Positions 26,585 to 38,300 of a stretch of 64,000 nucleotides of DNA are shown here, piece after piece. Under the pieces are notes generated by a model. The model was not told the DNA's origin. It saw nothing but the letters and a program-made list of their open reading frames with translations, and did not search any database. The stretch is taken from assembly GCA_008694505.1 (NCBI GenBank), contig VZDJ01007747.1, positions 37,665,201 through 37,729,200 on the forward strand. Direction: 5' to 3'. Source of the DNA: Cyanoderma ruficeps (Eukaryota; Chordata; Aves; Passeriformes; Timaliidae). The stretch's first letter is position 1; the number at the start of each line of letters is the position of its first letter. The position numbers were made by a program, and so were the translations under genes.

Positions 26585-26880
26585 TGCCAAAGGAGACACT
26601 CTGCTACACAAATTTGACATGAAAATGTATTAATTAAAATCAGGAAGGTGGGAGTGATGAACTGCTTGAATCTCTAGGACCCAAGGAAAGATAATTTCAT
26701 ATTTGACCCCTTCATTCCTTAGTTTTTCAGGTTTTGACAGGTTTATCAGAAGGTCATGTTCTCTCTGTGCTCTGTAAGTGCTGCATTAATGGTGGAAGGA
26801 CTGGGAAGTTGGTGTGGTGTCCAGAGCAGCACTGCAGCTGCATGTGAGCCCATGTTGCTTGGGCTGCTGTCCTCACACAT
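26585..26880 (-). other. Possible short leader of truncated provirus, then unknown
   Basis: Reading on the minus strand from the primer-binding-site motif at 26892, the next bases should be retroviral leader. I cannot recognise gag or any retroviral reading frame, and the copy seems to be broken off before any gene. The internal boundary between retroviral and host DNA cannot be placed by eye. Confidence 0.3.
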
Positions 26881-26892
26881 TCGGGGTCACCA
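26881..26892 (-). promoter_or_regulatory. tRNA-Trp-type primer binding site motif
   Basis: The minus strand reads TGGTGACCCCGA, identical over 12 bases to the primer binding site that avian sarcoma/leukosis-type retroviruses use with the 3' end of tRNA-Trp. The next six positions have diverged. It begins 2 nt after a minus-strand CA dinucleotide, exactly where a primer binding site should follow an LTR. Confidence 0.72.
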
Positions 26893-26978
26893 GATGTTGC
26901 AGGCCGAAGCTGGGCGTGTCCCAATTTCAGGAACACTGAAATGAAACTCACACCTCAGCTGGTTTAGAAAACTCCTCC

Positions 26979-26984
26979 TTTAAT
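26979..26984 (-). promoter_or_regulatory. Variant polyadenylation signal in LTR
   Basis: ATTAAA on the minus strand, just downstream of the LTR TATA box; likely the retroviral poly(A) signal. Confidence 0.5.
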
Positions 26985-26999
26985 TCAATTTGACTCCAG

Positions 27000-27007
27000 T
27001 ATTTATA
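27000..27007 (-). promoter_or_regulatory. TATA box of LTR
   Basis: TATAAATA on the minus strand inside the LTR, placed 105 bp from the U5 end. Likely the former retroviral core promoter. Confidence 0.6.
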
Positions 27008-27376
27008 CATATGTACAGAGGTCAAGAGATTGGCTGGACAGGTCACCACCTCTTCAACCTGGATGGTGGACATCCCCATCAATCATTTCTTCTCTCACAG
27101 GAGAAGTATGTAAACATTCTAAGAATAGATATTGTTTTCAGAAAGCTGCGTGAGAAAGTTCTACAGAAAGACAAAAAGACAGAAAGCTCAGGGCAACAAG
27201 CCCAGGCTGTGCTGAGCACACCAGACTACAGAGACCTGTGTTAAACCCAGATTATTAACTCCCTGATTCCCAGACCATCCAAACAAACTTCATACAGTCA
27301 GGAAGCACACTATAAATCCAAACCATAGTACACACCTACTAATCCAGACCTGCTGAGTGTTCTCCACGGTGTCACA

Positions 27377-29436
27377 CTCTTACCTGTCCAAAGGGGAAGA
27401 GAGATCCCTGTGTAGGACAGAGATATGAAATGCCAATGAGGGAGTAACAGCAAAATTTTTCTATCCTATAGAAGGTATCAATTTGCCTCCTCAGTTTACC
27501 AGCCACTGACCTTCCCCCAGAACAAGAAGATGCCGCCAAAACAGCTTTGCCTGCTCTGTTCGTCCAAACCTCTTTGGAAGTGATGATACTGCACTCCTCT
27601 ACCCAGCTAGCCTGAACAAATAGACCTTTAAAATGAATGAACCATTTTATCCTTGACCTCCTGGGACGGATTAGACATGATAGTCATATTTAGGAGGAAG
27701 AAGTCTAATAGGTTTATTCCTGTAATAAAGAGATCTCTGCTAATTTTTCTGTAGTTTCCCAAAGAGAGTGCATAGACACAAATTGAACAATCCCAGTGAC
27801 ATAATCAGAGATACAAAAGTAGAGAATTTGGCTTAAAACTCCCTCACAAAGGCTGACTCTTGAGAACCTTTGACAACCTCACTGCTCTCACCTTATCTCT
27901 CAGGTTCCTGGACCCTTGCTTCTGGCACACAGAAAAAATCCAGTTAGGGGAGTTTATTTAAGTATGGTTCACATTAATTAATAAATTTAAAGATGAAATT
28001 GAGATGGAATGAGTGTTTTATTAAATACCTGTAAAATAAAAAAACCAGATGTGCTTTCCTCAAAGCTTTCCCCCACACAATATGTACCAACCTCTCTTCT
28101 ACATACTCATGTTTTAAAGGGCTTGATTTTAGTAGACCATAGCATGATGAAATCATGTTACAATAATATATATTCTGAGAACTCAAAGTTAATTAGGAAT
28201 GACATTTTCAACATAAGCAACTCTTTAAGGAAATGGAAGAATGTCATTTTTTCTTCAGCAGTTTTCTGTCTGTCTTCAGTGACATTGCTACTAGTGGGAA
28301 ACAGTCTTCTAAACAATTTCCCAGTTCTTCCAAATATTCTTGCCTAATAATCCACATGATATAATCTAAAGATATTATACTCTTTAGGTGCCTGGCTAGT
28401 GCCCATCTTCCTTAATGCCTTATTAGCCATATATTTTATTTTGATAAATAGAGTGATTTAAAAAATAGTCTCAGCATGCAAATAAGAAGTCTGGCCACTG
28501 TGCCTGTCAAGGGAGTGTCCAGTTACCTGGTAGGAATACCAGATTAAGGAACACCATACCAGAGAGATTTTAGTCTTCCTCCAACCAAAAGAGAGGAAAT
28601 GTTCTGGATTTATAGAAGTACAAATCTAATCAAAACTAGTCCCTACTTTCTATTCATACTCCATTTATTCTCCACAGTTGCATCACATCTGTGCTAGGAT
28701 CTACCTACCATCATTTCAAGACTGTAAATTAACAAGTAGAAAGCAATTTGTCCTGCTAAGTTTATGTGCAATTTTAGTTCCAGAGTTTTATTGTAACCTA
28801 AGAAACAAAAACTACTGTGCTAATGAGAATGGCAGGGAAGAATCATTCACAGACAGAGCCACATCAGGCTGAATTATAGCATTTACCCAACAGTGATGTC
28901 TGCTGAGTTGTAACAGACAATAATGCAAGTGTAACAAAGAAGAGACCATTTAAATGAGCTCCTTCTCATCAAGTGCTGCTATTCACAATCTCCCTTTCTG
29001 CCAGTGTTTTTCTGCCTTGTAAAGGTCACATTTGTTAACTAGGTGTCGAAGTCACATAACATTCATCTATGGAAGCAATGATGAAAATAATGGCATGAGT
29101 TAATAATGTCCAGATCATTTTATGGAAAAAAGAGCTCAGGTAAAATGCAATGATTCAGGAAAGAATTTTATCTGGAGTCAGATATTTGCTATAATTCAGT
29201 GAATAAATAGATGGTGTTTCTACCAGTCATCACCTGGGGTGTAGCAACACAGAGATTGTTCAGAAGACTTGCCCAGATGTTGCCATCCACTTTTCAGGAT
29301 CCATCATACTCCATCTGTGAATAAAAAAAATCCCTTCACAGTGCAAGCTGTAATTTCATCCTGGAAGTTTTCACAATTAGGTGAACTGAATAAGAACATG
29401 CAACCTCTGGGTGACTTTAAACCATGATATGGTGGT
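27377..29436. other. Unannotated single-copy sequence
   Basis: No gene or element is recognised. Open frames are all under 115 codons and AT-rich. Confidence 0.55.
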
Positions 29437-29481
29437 TTGAATGATGTTTCTTTAAATGATGTTTCTTTAAGTGATGTTTCA
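29437..29481 (+). repeat. Three tandem 15-bp units
   Basis: Unit TTRARTGATGTTTCW repeated three times in head-to-tail order with only two or three substitutions per unit. A young local tandem duplication or minisatellite seed. Confidence 0.88.
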
Positions 29482-31285
29482 ACATGGCAACATTAAACTG
29501 ATATAATGGACAATCCTGCCTCCAAGCCCAGCCCCTTACTCACCAGTCTGACTGAGTATCTTCCTGAATCTGGAGAAAAAACACTAAATTTCTTCACCCA
29601 AGCTATAAAAATGAGAAGATAAAATATACCTGACCAAGGTACAATGGACTTGTCTGCTTCCAGAAAAACACATTAATAATCCCCAGCCAATTCTTCATCC
29701 TCTGGTCAGAGGCGTAATGTGTATGTTCTGCTTTGGTCAGGATCATTAAGGCCATCTCTATATTCTTTTTCTCCTGCTTCTTCCCAAACTCTGTGAAATT
29801 TGGTCTTTGTAGACTTCTGTCCAATTAGAATACACAAATAAATAGAAAGACATATGAATTCTGTTATTATAGAAAGCAACACCCTGAAATATCAGCCACT
29901 TTTCTTTGCACAGTTGCTATGCAAATATCAAAACACCTTTCCAAGTCCATTTTTCTGGCCAAGGCATCATATTCAATGACATGCACCATTTATTTGTTAG
30001 AACACATCAGTGCTGAGCGCATTTTATGATTTTAATAAAGCCCTGAGAAGTGGTTGAATGATATGGCAAAAGGTGAGAGAACCTGGACAGAAGAGAGGAA
30101 CAAGTAAAGAGAAGCTTCATCTTCTGCTATCATTGTGCCTCCCCAGTACACAGCACAGCTCATGAATATGATTCCCTCTAAATTCCAGCTGTCACAGAGC
30201 CGTCAATGTCTTCATGTGAATATGGATTTCTTGCTAAACCACTCACTCAACTCTATGTAATGCTCATGTCGCTAAATGACTGCATAAAATGATTTCTTTA
30301 ATACTTGTGAATTGTGCTACACGTGGAGCAGTATCCCCACAGAGATCTGAAATTTGCTACCTTAGCAACAAAATCATATTAATTTAATGTCTGTGTTTAC
30401 TTCCACTTGTTTCTTCAGATGTTTTACAGAAAAGAAAATATACTGAGATATTCCCAGTCCCTAAATCTGGGATTTTAGGTTATGCAAGAGTCAAGATAGT
30501 TGATAATATCATAAACAAGTCACACTGCTATTCACCTCCAGCTTACCTGAGCAGAATCCACTCAAGCTCAGATGACCATAGGCTGGTATAATTCCCATCC
30601 AGCTGAAATGGGATTTGGCCTTCACTGAGATTTTTAGATTATTTCCTTTTCAGGAAAGAGCAGTTCTGTGCAGGATCAATTTGTCACAATCTGTACTGTT
30701 CAGCTGTCCACAAGTTACGTTAAAATGACACTTCCAACTGTGCTGTATCCCAGAACTGATAAAATGAATTTAATTTAAAATGTATGTTAATTAACACTTA
30801 TATTTTGGACTTAGATTAAGAGCAAATTAAGTATGTTAAGGGCTTAATATCTTCCACACCACCTGTGGGGTGTCTGGGTGTTATCCAACTCTACATCATA
30901 GCTCAGCCTACAGATTATCTAAATGCTCCTTGTAGAGGAGGAATCTTCTTATAATACCAATCATTTTAGAGATATCTTAAATCAGAACTAACCCTGAATT
31001 TTAAGACAAGGATTAATACAACATATTTTGTCAAAAAATGATGTTTCAAACTAATCAACATGTTATAAAGAATATTAATCTTTTCTTGGCAACCCTGATC
31101 AAAGTAAACTATTCCTTTTGTATTCTGTGTTTTTCAGAAATGATTTGATATATCATTTTTTAATGTAAAACTGTACCAGGACAATCAATACCTCAATAAG
31201 CATCTCTTATCACTGAGAGAGAAGATGTGAAACTGAAAGCAGCAGAAGCACGTTGTCACCTGCAGCCCCAACAAAGTCGAATATA
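29482..31285. other. Unannotated single-copy sequence
   Basis: No gene, RNA or recognisable element. AT-rich throughout. Confidence 0.55.
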
Positions 31286-31355
31286 TCAGATATCACAGAT
31301 TATTCTGACTTGAAAAGGACCTACATAAATCATGAAGTCCAACTCCAAACACCAC
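31286..31355 (-). mobile_element. Very short decayed CR1 3' end
   Basis: The plus strand reads 'atcacagattattctgacttgaaaaggacc' followed by 'aaatcatgaagtccaactcc'. This is the reverse complement of the last part of a CR1 3' UTR, with several substitutions. No CR1 sequence is recognisable beyond it. Confidence 0.65.
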
Positions 31356-34300
31356 AAGCTATAGAAATGAGACAAACAGGGCCATTGGGTTTATTCTGTT
31401 GGTTTTTTGTAAATGGCATTTGGACATTTGGAGCCTAGGCCTCACCTGTGCCCACGTGTTGTTTTCCCTGCATTACCAGTGTGACTGCACCTAGCATTCA
31501 TATGGTATCACAGCCCTGCTGGGAATCAGCAACGAACACAACTGATGTTGAGTGATTAATTTTTGGGGTGGTTTTTTTGGGTTTTTTTTACTTCTGAGAG
31601 GTGCTTCGTTATCTTCAGGGCCAGGTTGTTATATTGGTTTCAGGCAGCAATGAAAGGACAGAAGTGCAGTACTTTGATGTGTGCACAGGAATGAGATAAA
31701 TCCAGAGCACAGGAAAAGGCAACAATGCTCCAGTGATTTTTTCCAAGCCATTTAATTAAACTTTGCACTGTCTTGCAGTCACACATTTCGGGGGGTGACC
31801 TGAAGCATCTGAAACAATGGAGCAGAATTTGCTACTCTGTTCATATCTTTCCATTTTTAAGAGAGGACCAAAAGGGTCTCAGCATGGGCAAGCAAGAGGG
31901 ATGAGGACTTTTGGCTTGAGATAAGTGGCACAGAGAAAAGTGAGGCCCAGGCAGGACTCTCCATCAGTCTCTTAATATCAGCTGAAAACAGCAAGGCTGC
32001 ATCATGCTTCCTAACTCCCTTCAGCAGGGCAGAGAGGGGAAAAGGAAGTGTCAGTGCTTAGCAACAGCATTTCACTCCATTCCAGATGGATTGTGCCACT
32101 CAGCAGGACCAGGATCCCTTCCACCCCACTGTGGCGAGGAGACAAACACATCAAAAAGCAAATGCATGAACTCTAGTCAAGCTTTCATGAGGCTGAATTC
32201 TCAAGCAATGCCTCAAAAGTTGGTCCTGGTCTCCTCTATTCCAGAGATGTGAGAGGGTGATTGGATTTTTGCCCTTTGGTTTGTTGAGGCCTGTTGGGTG
32301 TGGGAAGAAAGCTTATATTATTAACAACTGGGAGATATGAAGAAAAAATTAAGTAAAATCCTGCTCTCTAAAGCAGGTGGGGGCACAGCATGGATGTACA
32401 CAGCTGGAGTTTCTTACTCCACCTTGCAAAAGGGAAAGCACTGGGATCAGGAGGGGCAGAGCAGAGTTACAGCTGTAGCTTACTTCTAAGATCATGAGCA
32501 CAGGTTCCCTCCTTTTTCTGAGTGCACACTCGCAGTTCCCCCCTGTGCACCTATTGACTCCAAAAACTGTCCCAGAAATCCATATTGTGGTTTTGATTAA
32601 TGGTGACAAGGTCAGCAAAATGCAGAGCAAAGTGACAGCTCTGTTTCTGCTCCAGCCAGAAAGAGCAGCATCAAGTTCTTAATGCCCCATTGACTTCTGC
32701 ATGATGGCAATACAGATGGTGCAGTGAAAAAACAGCACTGAGAAGAGCTACATAAAACCTAGAATTTTAGGATCATTCTGCAGAGTTCCATCCTGTTGAA
32801 ACACATCTGTTCAGCTACAGAGACAAGCTGTGCTAGCTGCAGATTGATCTAAAATAGTCTGAGGAAGGGATGTTACACCCTGCACTAGCATGAGTGGGGG
32901 GCTAAAACAAACAACACAAAACACCAGTCAGGGTTTGATTTTGGACTAACTTTGATTCACATTAAAGGAGTAAAGCAGAACAAATAGCCTAAACTGCCCA
33001 GTGAAGTGCATCAGAAAACAAGTTTAGACACACAGCACTAGTCTAGTCAAGGATTATATAGGAGTCTATCAAGTTGATTTAATACCCATCTGTATTCTGC
33101 AACAATTTTCTCTATAAAAAAAAAGGAGTTTAAAAGAGTTGCTTCGCCTCACAAACATTTACTAATGAGCCATATCCTGCTGTTTATTTGTGTGCTGAAT
33201 TTCTTTATAAAGTTCACAGATATTTAACCTGGAACTGCAGCAGGTTTAGGGCTCTGAAAGTTACATTAAGAAAGGAACATCATGATGAATATCTCTGCTG
33301 CAAGAAGGTAGAATATGAGACTACAGAGAGGACTGGCAAACAGCAGCACCTCCCTACTGCAACTACGGATGACTGCAAAGAAATACGGCAGATCGCTGCC
33401 TCCTGTGTATGGGGAGAGATCCCTGCACCTCCATTCAACAGTGCCCTTTGCAGTCCTGCCCTGTAACTCCTGGGCTGCCTGCAGGGCTGGTCAGATCTGG
33501 GGATAATTCATGAGAATATCCAGATAATGCACCCAGGAACAGATCAGAGTTCAAGTGCTTTAAATGGCCAGAGGTGAGGGAAACCTCGAGCACTTTCACT
33601 GGTGCAGCCCCTGTTGTTCTCTTGGGATTTGTCTTAATGTTTCTTGGAGGGAAAAAAAAAAAAAAAAGCCAGAGAAGAAAATGAAAGGATTCAATAAAAC
33701 TGTACACACACACACGAAAAGAAAATCCTAGTAAGAAACAAAAAGTGAAATATCTCCTATCACAGACTAAAAATCAGTTAGAGGTCATGAAAAAGCGTAA
33801 GAAAAAGGCACTGCTTCCCTTCACAGGAGAAAGGTCTTAATAGTAAATTAATCCCATGTAATGAGTTTATTAATGATCAAGATAAAGGGAAAAAATTAAA
33901 TGGAAAATTTGTCCTCAGCTGAAAATCATTTAGCACAGTGTGGGCCATAGAAGGAAGCAGAAGGGCTCTTTCCTCTGTCCAAAACAACAAATGTAATGCA
34001 CAGAAAATGCCCAGTAATCTATATGTATAGGAATGATGTAAAGCCCTAGGATGAGTCCAAACAGACTAAAATGGTCTCAAGAGCAACAAAGCATCCTTGT
34101 GAAAAGCCAGTGAACCACATCATGTACAGGTATTGGGTGAGGTGGGTAATATATATAGCTATATGCACACACCCATGGACAACATACTCCTTTACCATGA
34201 CTTTATTTAAGCCCTTCAGACAGCTTCATAATCATGTGTCCAGTTCTAATCACTTATTATTTTAAAAAAAGTTTCAATGGAAGTGGTGAAAAAGATATAA

Positions 34301-35310
34301 AATGGTCCCTATAGAAGACATGAAAAAGACACTGGTCAGAGAGAAGCAATAAATATTACAGACAGTGAAAAGGTGAATCAGAGACATCCAATTTTTAAAG
34401 CAGACACTCGTGTTTCCTACTAACTCACTAAAAAGTAACTGAAAATGTATTTAATCTGGAGAACTGAAAGATTTTTTTCTTTAAATCAGACTAATCCTAT
34501 GCAGATCACCACAACTCAAAAAAAGCAGTTGGATTTATAGAACAAAGGCAGCAGTGGCCTAGTTAAGATTAGAAACAACAAACAAACACTCCAAACAAAG
34601 ATTCAGATATGCAGAGAAGTGCATCATTTAGGACTGATGGGAAAAACACTTTAAAATACTTAATTAATTAAAAATTGGCCAGATAGGATTTCTAGTGCCT
34701 TCCTCTAAAGAATCTGACTGCTTCGAGAATGCAAGAGCAGAGTGACAAGTTTCCCCTGGAGTGATGTCTGCTCTTTCTGCCTGTGCTCCTGTACTGGGTA
34801 ATTGGGAATTGACATAAAATTCTTTGACTTTAATGACGAAGAAAAACAGAGCATATTCTGCTGGATCTTCTTAGAGAACAGTGTAAGCAATTAAGGTTTC
34901 GGGAAAGCTTTTTTCTACTCAAGTTTTATTCCCTGCTGTTTCCAGAACAATAACAAACATACTGATCCTGCACTGGGCAATACTCTGCCCCTAAAATTGT
35001 TCCCTGGCACAGACCAGTACAAAAGAAGGGCAACCCAGTTCCCTCACAGCCCCACATATTGCACAGGAAAAATGCATGTTTACTAGGATTTTATTCACAG
35101 TCATCATTTTCAATGATGCCAGGAGAATACAGATGTTGATTTATTGACTGTAATAACCTGCAGGGTATTTCTTAGCACTACAATTTAACAGCCAGCTGAA
35201 TTTCTATTTCTAAAAATCTTAAGAACATATTCTCATTTTCTTAAAAAAAATGCAAGTGAAAATAAAGGGGGGAAATCATATGGGTAATTCCAGAAGAAAA
35301 AAAAACCATT
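31356..35310. other. Unannotated single-copy sequence
   Basis: No gene is supported. It includes a G/T-rich tract at about 31559-31590, an A-run of about 16 at 33651-33667 and a short (CA)n run at about 33702-33715. Several opposite-strand open frames overlap at 32349-32682 and 33188-33713 without recognised domains. Confidence 0.55.
33651..33667. repeat. Poly(A) tract
   Basis: About 16 consecutive A. No element is recognised upstream of it on either strand. Confidence 0.85.
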
Positions 35311-35339
35311 CATATATACATACATACATACATATATAC

Positions 35340-35371
<32 letters not shown>

Positions 35372-35377
35372 GTATAT
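35311..35377. repeat. (TACA)n/(TA)n compound microsatellite
   Basis: Two blocks of CATATATACATACATACATA-type sequence followed by about ten TA dinucleotides and TGTATAT. Likely length-polymorphic. Confidence 0.95.
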
Positions 35378-38300
35378 CAGGGGAAAATGCTATTAGTTGC
35401 TAGGTGACAATTTTTTACCTGTTCTGTCAGAGTATTTGCAAAATACTTACAGCCAAGAACATGAAAGTTTCAGCTTCTCATCAGTTCTATATCAGGTGAA
35501 AATATTCGAAAAGACATAAAATCATGCTTGAGAAGCAATCCAGAGTTGCAAGCACCAGCTAAATAATGCAGGACAACCTATTAAAGTTAGAAATGCAGAT
35601 GGAAGATTATGAAATGAGATTAAATTTATTAACATCTCATGCATCCTGTGGGAGAAGAACCAAAAGGAAAGATAAAACTGCTTGATATTCCTCATGCTTG
35701 CGGGTGAAGTGCTCTGAATTTTCAGCATGAGGTGAGAGCAGAAGATACAGTTTTAGCATTCACACACAAGTTAAACATCATGAAGTCGGATGCTAGCAGT
35801 TCTCCAGTGCAGCAGTACCTAACATACAGGGCAGACTCGTAGGAACTACATCACTTGAAACAAAAAGGCAGTTGGAAGGATTCTGGAAAAGAGCAGAGAA
35901 ATGGTGCCATGGATACCAAGACTTTTTTATGCAAACCATTAAAATCATGGTATATACCTTGATTAAGGGATTACTGAAGCAAGACACAGTGAAATGTCAA
36001 CATATTAAAGCAGAGAGATATACAGAAATCAAAATTTAATGACATCTTCTTCTTCTAGTGGATTGTCTTAACTCTGAAAACAGAGTTTCGATGTGTAAAA
36101 ATCAACTAAAATGCACCCATTCTTTATTAATATACATAAAATAATATATGAAATTAATATTAATTTTTTTGCTTTGATGAATTATGTACATTCCCCTTAA
36201 AGTTGTATTTGATCTAGTCATGCAGACCCAGAAAAGGGGGAACTGAAAAACAAGAAAAATAATTTTCATACAAAATGAGATGTGCTGTGACAATTACTTT
36301 CTAGAACTTAACCTCAGTTTGTGACACCACTACCACTTTACTGAAAAGTGGCAGTACAGAGAACAAAAGCAGTGCAATCCTCCATCCCGGCAGGGATCAA
36401 ACCTCGTGGCTGCCCTGACCTGCATGGAGGTGCCAGCCTGAGCCTTGAACACTTGCTGGCAGCATTCCTGCCTCTTGTACCTGCTGGCAGGGGAGAAATT
36501 GCCAATGGAGGGGCCACTCCCTGTAGCTTTCAAAATATAGATACTGGAAAGCATATATTAGATATTCACCCTTTTCAAATAATTTAGCACAATTATGGTG
36601 GTGTGCTGCACCTTGCAGTATGAGTTGGGGGCTTGGTGGCCCTCAACAGGAAAATAACTGGATTCTCTCGGCTCTCTGCACACAAATGAGACAAACCATA
36701 AAACAGGAATTAAATCTCATTTAAAAGAGTACAGTACATTAGTGCCTGATTCTTTCTTAATCACTTTTGTTCTGTACAGAGCATCTTTCTTAATCATTCT
36801 TTTACCCTATACATAACCAGTCCCATATAATTATACTGCTTCAACATTATATTCTTTTGGATTAAGGAAGTACCTCCTCTGCTCTTGGTGACAATTATTC
36901 CATTCTGTGAAAGAAATTTGTTACTTTTTCCCAGCAACAGAGCTGACGTCCATTGTGATACCTAAAATATTGCTTGATTAGTTAAATGGTGATCATTTTC
37001 AGAAATCACTATGTGATAATTATCCAGCTATTTTGGTATCATGCTTTTAATGATTTCTCCACACATGAGGTCTAAGAATTCCTTATTAGGCTTTAAGCCT
37101 AAATCTTAACAAAATAATGGAAACCACACCAAATTTCTTTGCTTAACACGAAACTCAGTTTGGTTCATCTTCACTGCCACTTGCCACCTCTGAAAATGGA
37201 TCTCAATTACATGTTTCTTTCCGGCATATTTGGATACAATTTTTAACTCTGTAACTGTCTTAACCTTGACTCCACCTTACCTGCCTGAGGCTACATGATG
37301 GGGTTTGATGGTCCTGCCATGATTGCAAGGGGAATTCTGGAAATTTCTGGAAACAATTAGCAAAGTGCCACTAAACAGAAATGCCTGTGACAGCATCAGC
37401 AATGAAATGAGTGAATAAATAGGTGATGCCTAAGCTTCTCCTCTCTTTGGAGGTTGTGTTGAAAAATGAGGAATGCTATACAGTCTGTGTGCAGAGGATT
37501 AAATGGTGGATGCTGCATTGTTACTGACTGCAGTACTCTGCAGTTGGAGATCCTGCTCTCTCTGAGGAGGTTTTATAAACAAACAAACAAGACATACCAT
37601 CAAAAATACCATTTACAGGAAAAATTACCAATATTGAAAGAAGTTTGACAAACCATGAGGCCAAGTTCCCCGTAAAAGTTCAGCATGCTCCATTCTGAAG
37701 CAGGATGTCTTTGATCTTTCATGTAAATATCACAGAATCAGTATGTCCTGTTTCACTCTTTGAGGTTTGACTCCCAGGGATTTACAACTGGTGATAATTC
37801 ATGGCTGAATAGAATTGGTCCAGAGCAAAGCAAGCAGAGTAAGTGGCATTTCTTCAAGGGAACAAATATTCAAATCAGCCTTTAGGGTTCCTCTTAATGG
37901 AAATACTTCTTCTTTGATGAGGAATATTGATATGAGCAATGGGTCTTTTAATTAATCAGTGTGTCAATAATCTGCTGATGTCTAGAGATTATGAAATCTT
38001 AGTATTCAAAGAACTGAGAAGTTATTTCAAAAAACTTTAAATGCTGAGCTAATCTATTCAATGATGAGCAGAAATTCAGTGTGAGAAGGGGCAGAGCTGT
38101 AACTGGAACTATTTGTTCCAACATCTGTGTTGCTGTTTCAACACTTCATAGTAAATAAATAAGCACAGTAAAATCTCTTCACGTCTAACAATTATTTCAG
38201 CTTTTATTTTTTTTATGAACTAAGCACTAAGTGCATCTGGCTGAGTCTGACAAACTAATTTTCATTTATAAAAATTCATAAATGAAACAGAAAATATTTT

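Larger units (their letters stand above)
26895..27376 (-). mobile_element. Endogenous retrovirus 5' LTR, minus strand
   Basis: On the minus strand the element begins TGTGACACC (27376) and ends GCAACA (26895), giving a 482-bp TG...CA LTR. A TATAAATA box lies at 27007-27000 and a variant polyadenylation signal ATTAAA at 26984-26979, only 15 nt downstream. This is the compact promoter/poly(A) arrangement seen in avian retroviruses with a short R. A tRNA-Trp-type primer binding site follows after 2 nt. No partner LTR and no gag/pol are seen, so this is a 5' LTR of a truncated provirus rather than a solo LTR. The U3 start is less certain than the U5 end; an alternative CA lies at 27389-27390. Confidence 0.7.

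Noticed and set aside
26754..26951. Minus-strand frame across the LTR/primer-site junction, considered as gag
   Set aside because: It starts inside the LTR and runs through the primer binding site into unknown sequence; no gag-like features.
29437..29481. Short direct repeats considered as a CRISPR array
   Set aside because: Units are directly adjacent with no spacers, and the host is a vertebrate.
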